Below, in pieces: positions 8,668 to 16,400 of a stretch of 64,000 nucleotides of DNA. Source of the stretch: an uncultured Oscillospiraceae bacterium (GTDB lineage: Bacteria > Bacillota > Clostridia > Oscillospirales > Acutalibacteraceae). Position 1 is the first letter of the stretch. Every line of letters starts with the position of its first letter. A program made the position numbers and the translations under genes. Location: assembly GCA_902490735.1 (NCBI GenBank), contig CABUFC010000003.1, forward strand, positions 186,001 through 250,000, written 5' to 3'. A model generated the notes under the pieces. The model made no database searches and was not told the DNA's origin. It saw nothing but the letters and a program-made list of their open reading frames with translations.

Positions 8668-10098
8668 ATGCGAAATGCCTCTTTGAAAAAATTGACAACG
8701 TTTATCCTTGTCTTTTCTCTTTTGTTTTCCTGTCTACAAAGTATAGTGCAAGCGGCGGATATTTTTGACGTAAAAATATCCGAGCTTAAAGCAAAATTCC
8801 CCGAAGGGAAATACTGGAACCATGTTGGCACTGCAAATAATCCGGATGGCGTAACAAGCTTGCCTTGTACGCACCACCTTACTAACGTGGATAATTGCCA
8901 TGTTGCCGTAAACGGATGCGACTGTAATTATTACGGAAGTTCTATCCAGTCCCTGGCGTTTGCCAAAAAACTCGCTTATGAGGTATTCGGAAGCGATACC
9001 GCTAACTGGTCGAAATCTACTGCCAACAGCTTAGCAAACATACAAAAAGGCGATATAATAAGATATCAAAATACAACAAAACTTGCCCATACTGTGTTTG
9101 TAACAGCCGTATCCGGTGATAATATAACGGTTGCCGAATGCAATCTGGATAACAAATGCGGTATAACCTGGAGTAAAACCTTTACAAAAGGCTATTTTAC
9201 GCAAAAAGGCGTATTATATGTTTTACATGCAAACAATTATAGCTCGGTTGTCGGCGTAAGCTATACCGAGCCGTCTTCATTTGACAAAAGTGTAGAACAG
9301 TTAAAAGTTAAGTTTCCACACGGGATGTACTGGAACCACGTCGGCTCTACTAACAATCCCGACAAAGTAACCTCCACCCCTTGCTCGACTCACTCCTATT
9401 GCGGATATTATCCCGACGACTGTGAATGCAACAGTTTTTTAAACGCCATTCAGTGCCACGGCTTTGCATTAAAACTCGGATATGATATGTTTGGAACCAA
9501 TCCGCGAAACTGGATACAAAAAGACAACGACGACCTTAAAAACATAAAGCCCGGAGATATTATAAGATATCAAAACGGTTCAAACAAACACAGCATATTT
9601 GTAATTGCCGTTTCGGGCGATACTTTAACCCTGGCCGAAAACAACTGGGGCGGCAGATGCCGAATAAATTGGGGACGCACCATGACTAAATCCGAGCTTG
9701 TATCACGCGGCGTTGTATACAGTTTACATGCAACAAATTACGATGCGGTAGTATCTGCAAACGAACACATTCATAGCTTTACATATAGTATTACCGTATC
9801 AGCGGAGCACCCGCACTATAAAATAAGCACCTGCAGCTGCGGCGAGCAAATAATCGGAACCGATACTTCCCTTTTATCGGATTGCGCCGTTTGCAAAGCT
9901 TACTACGATATAAACAACGACAGTGCAATAGATGATAAAGATTTAAGCACGCTTAGAAAATACCTTGCCGGCTGGGACGAATATGTTTTAGCAACAAAAC
10001 TGGATATTAACAACGACGAACATATTGATGATAAAGATGTAAGCCATCTTGCAAAGCTTTTAGCAGGATGGGACGTGCCGCTAAAAGCCGCAAATTAA
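8668..10098 (+). CDS. secreted dockerin protein with two cysteine-peptidase-like modules
   Basis: A secreted protein of 476 aa. The first 30 residues form a signal peptide ending near VQAADI. Two copies of a roughly 150-aa NlpC/CHAP-like module follow (about 36-188 and 206-355), each with a YWNHVG-x-x-NNPD start, a GDIIRYQN strand and a WxxTxTK-LHA end. Copy 2 has the expected nucleophile, Cys263 in IQCHGFA, and His308. Copy 1 keeps His141 but has Ser95 in place of the cysteine. After a short Cys-rich linker, a type I dockerin (about 412-470) carries two DxNxD calcium loops each ending in LAGW. The ATG was chosen because GGAG lies 10 nt upstream and the signal peptide starts there; an in-frame ATG 69 nt earlier lacks both. 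The module likely cuts peptide or amide bonds, but the substrate is unknown. Confidence 0.8.
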   Translation: MRNASLKKLTTFILVFSLLFSCLQSIVQAADIFDVKISELKAKFPEGKYWNHVGTANNPDGVTSLPCTHHLTNVDNCHVAVNGCDCNYYGSSIQSLAFAKKLAYEVFGSDTANWSKSTANSLANIQKGDIIRYQNTTKLAHTVFVTAVSGDNITVAECNLDNKCGITWSKTFTKGYFTQKGVLYVLHANNYSSVVGVSYTEPSSFDKSVEQLKVKFPHGMYWNHVGSTNNPDKVTSTPCSTHSYCGYYPDDCECNSFLNAIQCHGFALKLGYDMFGTNPRNWIQKDNDDLKNIKPGDIIRYQNGSNKHSIFVIAVSGDTLTLAENNWGGRCRINWGRTMTKSELVSRGVVYSLHATNYDAVVSANEHIHSFTYSITVSAEHPHYKISTCSCGEQIIGTDTSLLSDCAVCKAYYDINNDSAIDDKDLSTLRKYLAGWDEYVLATKLDINNDEHIDDKDVSHLAKLLAGWDVPLKAAN

Positions 10099-10146
10099 GT
10101 TGACGATAAAAACTTAAACTGTTATAATTGCTAAAAAGGAGCATTT

Positions 10147-10881
10147 ATGGACAAACAGAATTTAAAACTATGCGTTCGCATATTTATTAAAACCTTAGTT
10201 ATGATTGCAATGGTTGCTATTATTAATGTGTCAACAATAGCAATAGCGGTTGCAGTCGAAAAGCCGGTAGCGGGATACACCGTATATTATAGCGAAGACG
10301 GCGGCAAAACCTTAAATGAAGTATATACATACTATTATGCTGACGGCGAAGATACAAAATACGACAATTATAAGGGCGACAATCACTACTACAAAAAGAA
10401 CATTGCCGGCAAAATAAGTGACGGTGCAAAAAACGGTATTAATATTTTTTGCGCAGTAGCTTCTATTTTGCTTATGTTGGCAGTTTTTTATACAGACCTT
10501 TGGGCTAAAGGCGACAAAGACGCAACAAGGTTTGAGCTATCGGGTGCAAAATATAAAAAAACACAAGGCCTTATTGACGCCTTATTGGGGACAAGTCCAT
10601 TTATTCTTTCTTTTTTAATACTAATAGCGGCAAAAATTTTTAATGTCTTGCCCTTTTTTAATAAAATTTATTTTTATATAAATTACTATCTGTTTCCATT
10701 TCTTGAGCCGCTTTTAGTTAAAGAAAGCTTAAATGAAATATCCTTTATTTATATTCTGATTGCAGGTATTGTGCTTATACCCATACCTTTAATTTGCGCT
10801 ATTGCTTATTATTTGGGTTCAAAGCATTTAAACATTCAAAATAAACTTATGTATAAAAAGGAAGATACAAAAAATGGGTAA
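10147..10881 (+). CDS. multi-pass membrane protein, unknown function
   Basis: A 244-aa membrane protein of no recognised family. Hydrophobic segments lie near residues 11-33, 97-117, 147-172, 178-192 and 200-228. Between the first two is a soluble loop of about 60 residues rich in Tyr, Asp and Lys that is predicted to face outside. AAAAAGGAG precedes the ATG. The gene overlaps the following YesL-like gene by 8 nt, so the two are translated together and probably act together. It starts 48 nt after the dockerin gene with no visible terminator between, so all three may share a transcript. Confidence 0.65.
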   Translation: MDKQNLKLCVRIFIKTLVMIAMVAIINVSTIAIAVAVEKPVAGYTVYYSEDGGKTLNEVYTYYYADGEDTKYDNYKGDNHYYKKNIAGKISDGAKNGINIFCAVASILLMLAVFYTDLWAKGDKDATRFELSGAKYKKTQGLIDALLGTSPFILSFLILIAAKIFNVLPFFNKIYFYINYYLFPFLEPLLVKESLNEISFIYILIAGIVLIPIPLICAIAYYLGSKHLNIQNKLMYKKEDTKNG

Positions 10882-11692
10882 GCTATTCCGTTTGTACGAT
10901 CCCTTAAAAGAAGGCAAAGGGGTTAAAAAAGACGAACCTAAAAAGAAAACCTTTTTTAGATTTTTCGAAATATATTTTAATTATTTTACTAAGTTTTTAA
11001 AGGCCGGTCTTTTAAGGCTGATATTTTTTGTCAGCGTTATACCAAACGGACTTGGCGTTGTCGGTATGACATATATTACAAGAGGCGCAGTTGTATCAAA
11101 GCACACCTTTTTAAAAGAAGACTTTTTTGAAACAATAAAAAAGAATTGGAAGCAGGCGCTGCCGGTTGGCATAATCAACCTGCTTATTACCGCGCTTATT
11201 GCTTTTGACTTGTACTTTTTTACACTCAATCTTACCAACGACGCTATCGCAGGTATTGGAATTGGTGTAGCTATTTTTGCAAATATTGTTTTTTGCGCGA
11301 TGAAATACTACATATATTTATTAATGATTACATTCGATTTTAAAATAAGCAAGCTTTATAAAAACGCTTTCCACTTGGTTTTTATTAATCTTTGGCGCAA
11401 TTTACTGGTTGAACTGATTTTGTTTGCAATATATGCAATCCCTGTAGCCCTTATATATTTAAGGGTTCCGGACAATATTGTGGTAATACTTTCCCTTGCG
11501 TTCTCGCTATTTGTATTACCGGGATTTAAATCATTTTTAATTAGCTTTGTAGCTTTTCCCTGCATTAAAAAGGTTATGATTGACCCGTATTACGAGAAAA
11601 ATCCGGACAAGGACATAGAAAAACGAATTGCTCTTGGAATACTCGAACCCGAAAAAGACCCTGAAGACATAATTTTTACCGACCGTGGTTAA
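10874..11692 (+). CDS. YesL/DUF624-like membrane protein
   Basis: A 272-aa membrane protein resembling the YesL (DUF624) family, which is often found beside carbohydrate ABC transporters and sugar-utilisation genes and whose biochemical role is not settled. Visible features are a basic amphipathic N-terminus, an F-N-x-F-x-K-x-x-x-A-G-L segment before the first membrane helix, the conserved TRGAV near residue 70, and five hydrophobic stretches to about residue 235. A cytosolic acidic tail ends the protein. It overlaps the gene before it by 8 nt. Rhamnose isomerase follows 65 nt later with its own promoter. The family call is by motif pattern only. Confidence 0.65.
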   Translation: MGKLFRLYDPLKEGKGVKKDEPKKKTFFRFFEIYFNYFTKFLKAGLLRLIFFVSVIPNGLGVVGMTYITRGAVVSKHTFLKEDFFETIKKNWKQALPVGIINLLITALIAFDLYFFTLNLTNDAIAGIGIGVAIFANIVFCAMKYYIYLLMITFDFKISKLYKNAFHLVFINLWRNLLVELILFAIYAIPVALIYLRVPDNIVVILSLAFSLFVLPGFKSFLISFVAFPCIKKVMIDPYYEKNPDKDIEKRIALGILEPEKDPEDIIFTDRG

Positions 11693-11699
11693 TTACTAA

Positions 11700-11728
11700 T
11701 TGAATATATTTAAAAACTATGATATATT
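11700..11728 (+). promoter_or_regulatory. promoter for rhaA
   Basis: TTGAAT (11700-11705), a 17-bp spacer and TATATT (11723-11728) precede the rhaA ribosome site by about 20 nt. It is a moderate sigma-A match. No operator palindrome is obvious in the short intergenic space. Confidence 0.55.
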
Positions 11729-11757
11729 AATATTATTAAATGTACAGGAGTGAGTAT

Positions 11758-13008
11758 ATGAGTACTGCTTACGAGTTGGCAAAAGCACAATATGCAAAAC
11801 TTGGCGTTGATACAGACGCTGCAATTAAAACATTAAAAAGTGTTCCGCTTTCCATTCATTGTTGGCAAGGCGACGACGTTATCGGTTTCGACCACGAAGG
11901 TCCTTTAACCGGCGGAATACAAACCACCGGCAATTACCCCGGAAAAGCCACTACTCCGGATGAGCTTATGCAGGATATTGACAAAGCCATATCTTTAGCT
12001 CCGGGCACCAAAAAATTAAACATACACGCCTGCTACGCTATATTTGAAAAAGGCAGCCATGTAGACCGCGACAAGCTTGAACCAAAGCACTTTAAAAAAT
12101 GGGTTGATTTTGCGAAAGCAAGGGGTCTTGGCATCGATTTTAACCCGACATTTTTCTCACATCCTATGGTTAAAGACGGTCTTACTCTTTCAAGCCCGGA
12201 CGAAAACATCAGACGTTTTTGGATTAATCACGGCAAAGCTTGCATTAGAATTTCTCAGTACTTTGCAGAAGAAACGGGAATTCCTTGTGTTATGAACATT
12301 TGGACCGGAGACGGTTTTAAGGATATTCCGGCCGACCGAATGGGTCCAAGACTTAGATACAAAGAATCCATAGAAGAAATCTTATCGGAGCCATTTGATA
12401 AAAACAAGGTTAAACCCTGTGTTGAGTCAAAAGTATTCGGTATAGGCGTTGAATCGTATACTGTAGGCAGTGCCGAGTTTACTCTGTCGTTTGCCGCAAC
12501 TCACGAAGGATGCCTTCCTTTAATGGATAACGGTCACTATCATCCGACTGAAGTAGTATCCGATAAAATCCCCGCTCTTTTATGCTACTATCCCGAAATT
12601 GCACTGCATATTACAAGAGGTGTAAGATGGGATTCCGACCATGTATTATTATTTGATGATGAAACCAAGGAAATGGCCAAAGAAATAGTTAGAAACGACG
12701 GATTAAAACGAGTATATATGGCGCTTGACTATTTCGATGCAAGCATTAACCGCATAGCAGCTTGGGTTGTAGGCATTAGAAGCTGGCAAAAAGCTCTTTT
12801 ATCGGCTTTAGTAACACCCAACAAAATGCTTAAAGAGTTACAAGACTCAGCGCAATTTACAAAGCTTATGGTTATGCAGGAAGAAGTTAAAACCCTTCCC
12901 TTCTCGGCCATATGGGACGAATATTTAGAACAAAACGGGCTAATTCCCGGAAGCGACTGGTTTAAAGAAATTGAGCAATACGAAAAAGACGTTTTGTTAA
13001 AAAGATAA
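11758..13008 (+). CDS. rhaA: L-rhamnose isomerase
   Basis: Converts L-rhamnose to L-rhamnulose in the cytosol, the first step of rhamnose catabolism. The 416-aa product matches the family in length and motifs: SIHCWQGDDV-GF near residue 30, GNYPGKA near 60, KLNIHACYA near 90, NIWTGDGFKDIPADR near 180 and the metal-site region DNGHYHPTEVVSDK near 260. The ATG at 11758 follows CAGGAGTGAG; an in-frame ATG 18 nt upstream lies ahead of that ribosome site. The gene is transcribed alone, between its own promoter and a bidirectional terminator. No rhamnulokinase is next to it; an aldolase/SDR fusion able to finish the pathway is 16 kb away at 29.3-31.2 kb. Confidence 0.95.
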   Translation: MSTAYELAKAQYAKLGVDTDAAIKTLKSVPLSIHCWQGDDVIGFDHEGPLTGGIQTTGNYPGKATTPDELMQDIDKAISLAPGTKKLNIHACYAIFEKGSHVDRDKLEPKHFKKWVDFAKARGLGIDFNPTFFSHPMVKDGLTLSSPDENIRRFWINHGKACIRISQYFAEETGIPCVMNIWTGDGFKDIPADRMGPRLRYKESIEEILSEPFDKNKVKPCVESKVFGIGVESYTVGSAEFTLSFAATHEGCLPLMDNGHYHPTEVVSDKIPALLCYYPEIALHITRGVRWDSDHVLLFDDETKEMAKEIVRNDGLKRVYMALDYFDASINRIAAWVVGIRSWQKALLSALVTPNKMLKELQDSAQFTKLMVMQEEVKTLPFSAIWDEYLEQNGLIPGSDWFKEIEQYEKDVLLKR

Positions 13009-13017
13009 AATTAAGTA

Positions 13018-13055
13018 AAAAAAATAGACCCGTCAAATGACGGGTCTAAAATTTT
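13018..13055. terminator. bidirectional terminator between rhaA and the SGNH lipoprotein
   Basis: A perfect 10-bp stem (13026-13035 with 13038-13047) sits between convergent genes. On the minus strand it is followed by TATTTTTTTTA, a strong terminator. On the plus strand it is followed by AAAATTTTATT, a weaker one. Confidence 0.8.
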
Positions 13056-13056
13056 A

Positions 13057-14655
13057 TTATGATAACGGATAATCGGTGCACAAACCGTAGAACTGCAAAT
13101 ATCCGGATGCTACATAACAGTCAATTGTTATACTGTTTGTACCTATCGGCAACATAAATACAGGCTCGGTTTTTGTTTCAAACTGCGACTGATCATATTC
13201 TTTTAAAGTGGGTTTATCACTCGATAAAGGCTCCCCGGAACAATTGCTCGATTTATAGCTTCTAATACGAAACGGAGACTGCGGGTTTTTAGCCATATCA
13301 CCACCATATGTATTATGAGACGCTCCGTACATAAATCCTATGTGCTGACTTGTACTTACCGTATTAGGCAGTTTTATTGTTATGGTGCCGCCAAGACCGG
13401 TTGATGTATCAATAGGACGGAAGGTCTGCACGCGATCATTAACAGCGATAGAGTCATTTATCGACCAGCCATATCCGTACGAACGAATAAGTGATGCAGG
13501 CTTTAAAAGCTTAAAGCCTTGCAGTGTGCCGGTTGAGGATTCTAAAAGCTGAGGAAGACTTATAAAATCGCACTTCATATACCGGTTTACAGAATAGAGG
13601 TAAGTGGATGTATCGTTATTGTTGCCGTAAGTATCTTTCTTTTTAGTGGAAGCATCATTTAGCTTGGCGTTTACCTTGTCAAAATACCTGCAGATTGCTC
13701 TTGCGAGGTTTTTGTGCCCCGCTGAAGATAATATGATATTTGAGTCGCCAAAAGTCGTCCAGTTAACGGCAAGCGATTCACCGTATTTCTTTTTAATAAC
13801 CAGTTGGGTAGCAATATCCCAAACAGCAGTGTCGTAATCAATAACGGGGAGATTGTAGAAATCAGCAACATCTCTATGATACTGGGTAGCTCCGGCATAT
13901 CTTTCCGCTTTAAAGTTTGCAAGTCTGTAGCTTGCAACCTCTGCCGCAGCATTAACCACAATTAAAACGCCCGCATTGGATTCTGTTAATATCCTTCTGA
14001 CTATATTTTCAAAAATAGGAGCTTTTGTTTTTGCAGAGTTAAAATACCCGTCCGCAATAGCAAGATCTAAAATAACCAGATCGGCCTTGGTATCGATAAT
14101 GTCTTTTTTAACCCTATAAACCATTTCTGCGCTGCTGCCGTCGTACATACCTTTGTAAAGGACTGTAGGACGAACATAGTAATTATCATAGAACCAATCG
14201 CTTGCTTCTGTAAGATACGAGCTTTCGGGATCGGTAAGGTTTGTAGAACCAAAGCCAACAACCGTAATTGCTTCATGATTTTTTGCCTTGCGAATGCAAT
14301 TGGCAATTCTGGTCATATTGCCTTTAATATTACCCTTTTCATCTTTAGCAATACAGTTTTCTAAAAAAGCTTCATCTTCGCCGGCTTCGATTTTCAATGC
14401 TCTTTCTTTTACCGGATTGGTTTCAACAGACGAAGTGTCCTCCGGGTAATAAGGATCCGGGTCGACAACATAATTATAGTCATCGGTATTAGAAGGATCC
14501 TCTTCCGAAGAAGTATCGTCCGGATCGCTATCAACATAATCGTCGGACGATGAGACATCATCGGTATCGTCAATTGTTTTTTTCTTTTCCTTGCATCCGG
14601 CAAAGCAGGTTACAACTAAAAGCAATGCCAGAATCAAAGCTAAAAGTTTTTTCAT
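13057..14655 (-). CDS. SGNH-fold lipoprotein, catalytic residues lost
   Basis: A 532-aa surface lipoprotein: a hydrophobic N-terminus with lipobox FAGC (Cys21), an Asp/Ser-rich linker to about residue 75, then an SGNH/GDSL-like domain (about 115-340) and a C-terminal beta-rich domain of about 170 aa. The domain aligns with the intact SGNH hydrolase at 32556-33662. The N-terminal block VVGLGGSIT becomes VVGFGSTNL, so the nucleophilic Ser is Thr138. The oxyanion Asn of S-V-N-D becomes Ala in A-I-A-D. The Asp and His of DSIHPNDVGH become Ser and Ile. Only the distal GH is kept. It is therefore probably a binding or structural protein rather than an esterase. An in-frame ATG with GGAGAT upstream is used; the promoter is unclear in the AT-rich 14.66-14.78 kb gap. 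Confidence 0.75.
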   Translation of the reverse strand: MKKLLALILALLLVVTCFAGCKEKKKTIDDTDDVSSSDDYVDSDPDDTSSEEDPSNTDDYNYVVDPDPYYPEDTSSVETNPVKERALKIEAGEDEAFLENCIAKDEKGNIKGNMTRIANCIRKAKNHEAITVVGFGSTNLTDPESSYLTEASDWFYDNYYVRPTVLYKGMYDGSSAEMVYRVKKDIIDTKADLVILDLAIADGYFNSAKTKAPIFENIVRRILTESNAGVLIVVNAAAEVASYRLANFKAERYAGATQYHRDVADFYNLPVIDYDTAVWDIATQLVIKKKYGESLAVNWTTFGDSNIILSSAGHKNLARAICRYFDKVNAKLNDASTKKKDTYGNNNDTSTYLYSVNRYMKCDFISLPQLLESSTGTLQGFKLLKPASLIRSYGYGWSINDSIAVNDRVQTFRPIDTSTGLGGTITIKLPNTVSTSQHIGFMYGASHNTYGGDMAKNPQSPFRIRSYKSSNCSGEPLSSDKPTLKEYDQSQFETKTEPVFMLPIGTNSITIDCYVASGYLQFYGLCTDYPLS

Positions 14656-14779
14656 AGTCTATCTCCTATTTATCACGCATCGTAAAATAAAGAAAATCTT
14701 ACATGTTAATTTTATAATATTTATTATAATAAATAAAGTCTAATTTTTTATTTAAAAAAAACCAAAAAAATTAACCATT

Positions 14780-16342
14780 CTACTTTGAAGCCCTTATTTT
14801 ACTGGATTTTTTAAAACCAAATCTCTTATTTTTTGACAATTTTTGCATATCTTTCAACTGCCCGGTAAGCAATAAAAACAGAAGATATATGGCAATATCC
14901 AAAATCATAAAAAAAACAATATAAAGTGCATCGCTTAAAATATTGATCTCTAATAATATAAAAGCGGTAATACCTGAAGACAGCACAACTAAAAAAAGCG
15001 GCAATAAAAAAAGCTTAACAACCGGAAATTTGCTGCCAATGGTTTTTAAAAGCTTGCCGGTGTTTAAAAAACAGGTTAAAGCATTGCTTACAAACATTAT
15101 GCTTAAAAATGCCAGCATCCCAAAACGCGGCACAAAAATTAAAATAAGGGAAATCCTTGAAACAGAATCTATAAGGCTGTGTACGAAGGTCGCATTTTGC
15201 TTGTCTAATCCTTTTAAAATACCGTCGGACATACTATCAAGATACATAAGCGGAACGAGCGGCGAAAGCGCTTTAATTAAATAACCTACACTTTTGCTTT
15301 TATAAATTACCAAGCCTATTTTATCTGCAGTACAAAAAAATACGGCAGCAAAAATAAAGGCTGAAAGCAAGGTTATTTTTATGCTTTTTTCGGTCGCGCG
15401 AAAGATTGTGTCTTTGTCGTTTTTAGCTTTGGCTTCACTCATTTCCGGTATTAACAAGGTTGTAATCGAACTTAAAAGCGAAGCCGGAAAAAACAGTATC
15501 GGAAGCGCCATGCCTTTAATCATTCCGAATTGCTCGAGCGAAGTTTTATACGACGCCGTATATTTTGCCAGATTAGAAGGGACGATCAGGTTTTCAGTTG
15601 TACGCAAGAATGTTGAAAGATATTTTCCTGCGGTTATAGGCACGGATATATGCAAATTTTGCCGCAGTACAACTTTAAACGGCTGAGCTTTTCCGCCACC
15701 AAAAACATGCTTTTTATCGACAAAATACGCTATAAGCAAATAACATAGTCCTGCGCCTTCCGCAAGTGCGTCGGAAAGCATAACCGCCGCTACAGCGTAC
15801 TCCATGCCAAGTCCTTTAAATTTACTGACAAATACAAACATAAGCACAATTCTGACTGTTTGCTCCAACAAAAGCGCTATGCTTTGGACGCCGGCTTTTC
15901 GCCTTGCCAAAAAGTAGCCTTTAAAGCAGGATGCAAATCCCATAAACGGCAATGCTATGCACATCATCAAAAGCGAAGCATAAGACCGCGCATCTTGCAC
16001 GATATTACAGGCTATAAAATTTCTGAATACCACAATTATAAATATGCTTGCGGCACATATTACAGCAGTTAATACAATTGACACCCTAAGTGCTTTTACC
16101 GCGCCTTTTTTATCGCAAAATGCAAGCCTGTCTGCGACCTGACGGGTAACGGCTGTTGTAAGTCCGCCGGCGGCAAAAGCAGAAGCTAAAACATAAATTG
16201 ATATAACCAGCTGATAAAGGCCCATGCCTTCAGCCCCAATATTATTCGAAAGCCAAATTCTGACAAAAACGCCCAAAAATCGCAATATTAAGCTTGTAAT
16301 TGTCAAGAACAAAGCATTTTTAATAAATCGCCTTTTTTGCAA
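14780..16342 (-). CDS. SpoVB-like MOP-superfamily flippase
   Basis: A 520-aa integral membrane protein of the polysaccharide-transporter/MurJ-type branch of the MOP superfamily, closest in pattern to SpoVB. That branch moves lipid-linked precursors across the membrane, in SpoVB's case during spore cortex synthesis. Seen: about 13-14 hydrophobic segments, an N-terminal FLxxTSLILRFLG motif, GAEGMGLYQL near residue 36, and GLTTAVTRQVADR near 60. The start codon is TTG at 16340-16342, chosen because a run of seven G on the minus strand lies 7 nt upstream. That ribosome site is itself locked in a strong hairpin (16350-16378). Several SpoVB-like copies per genome are usual in Clostridia, so the exact substrate is uncertain. 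Confidence 0.8.
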   Translation of the reverse strand: MQKRRFIKNALFLTITSLILRFLGVFVRIWLSNNIGAEGMGLYQLVISIYVLASAFAAGGLTTAVTRQVADRLAFCDKKGAVKALRVSIVLTAVICAASIFIIVVFRNFIACNIVQDARSYASLLMMCIALPFMGFASCFKGYFLARRKAGVQSIALLLEQTVRIVLMFVFVSKFKGLGMEYAVAAVMLSDALAEGAGLCYLLIAYFVDKKHVFGGGKAQPFKVVLRQNLHISVPITAGKYLSTFLRTTENLIVPSNLAKYTASYKTSLEQFGMIKGMALPILFFPASLLSSITTLLIPEMSEAKAKNDKDTIFRATEKSIKITLLSAFIFAAVFFCTADKIGLVIYKSKSVGYLIKALSPLVPLMYLDSMSDGILKGLDKQNATFVHSLIDSVSRISLILIFVPRFGMLAFLSIMFVSNALTCFLNTGKLLKTIGSKFPVVKLFLLPLFLVVLSSGITAFILLEINILSDALYIVFFMILDIAIYLLFLLLTGQLKDMQKLSKNKRFGFKKSSKIRASK

Positions 16343-16349
16343 TAAAATA

Positions 16350-16378
16350 CCCCCCCTAATTACTAATAATTATGGGGG
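16350..16378 (-). promoter_or_regulatory. hairpin that sequesters the flippase ribosome site
   Basis: On the minus strand CCCCC (16374-16378), a bulged A, and TAATTA (16367-16372) pair with TAATTA (16357-16362) and the G-run (16350-16356) across a TTAG loop. The G-run is the only Shine-Dalgarno for the TTG start at 16342. It is not followed by a U-run, so translational control is more likely than termination. Confidence 0.55.
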
Positions 16379-16400
16379 CATAAATAATTTTATGATTATG

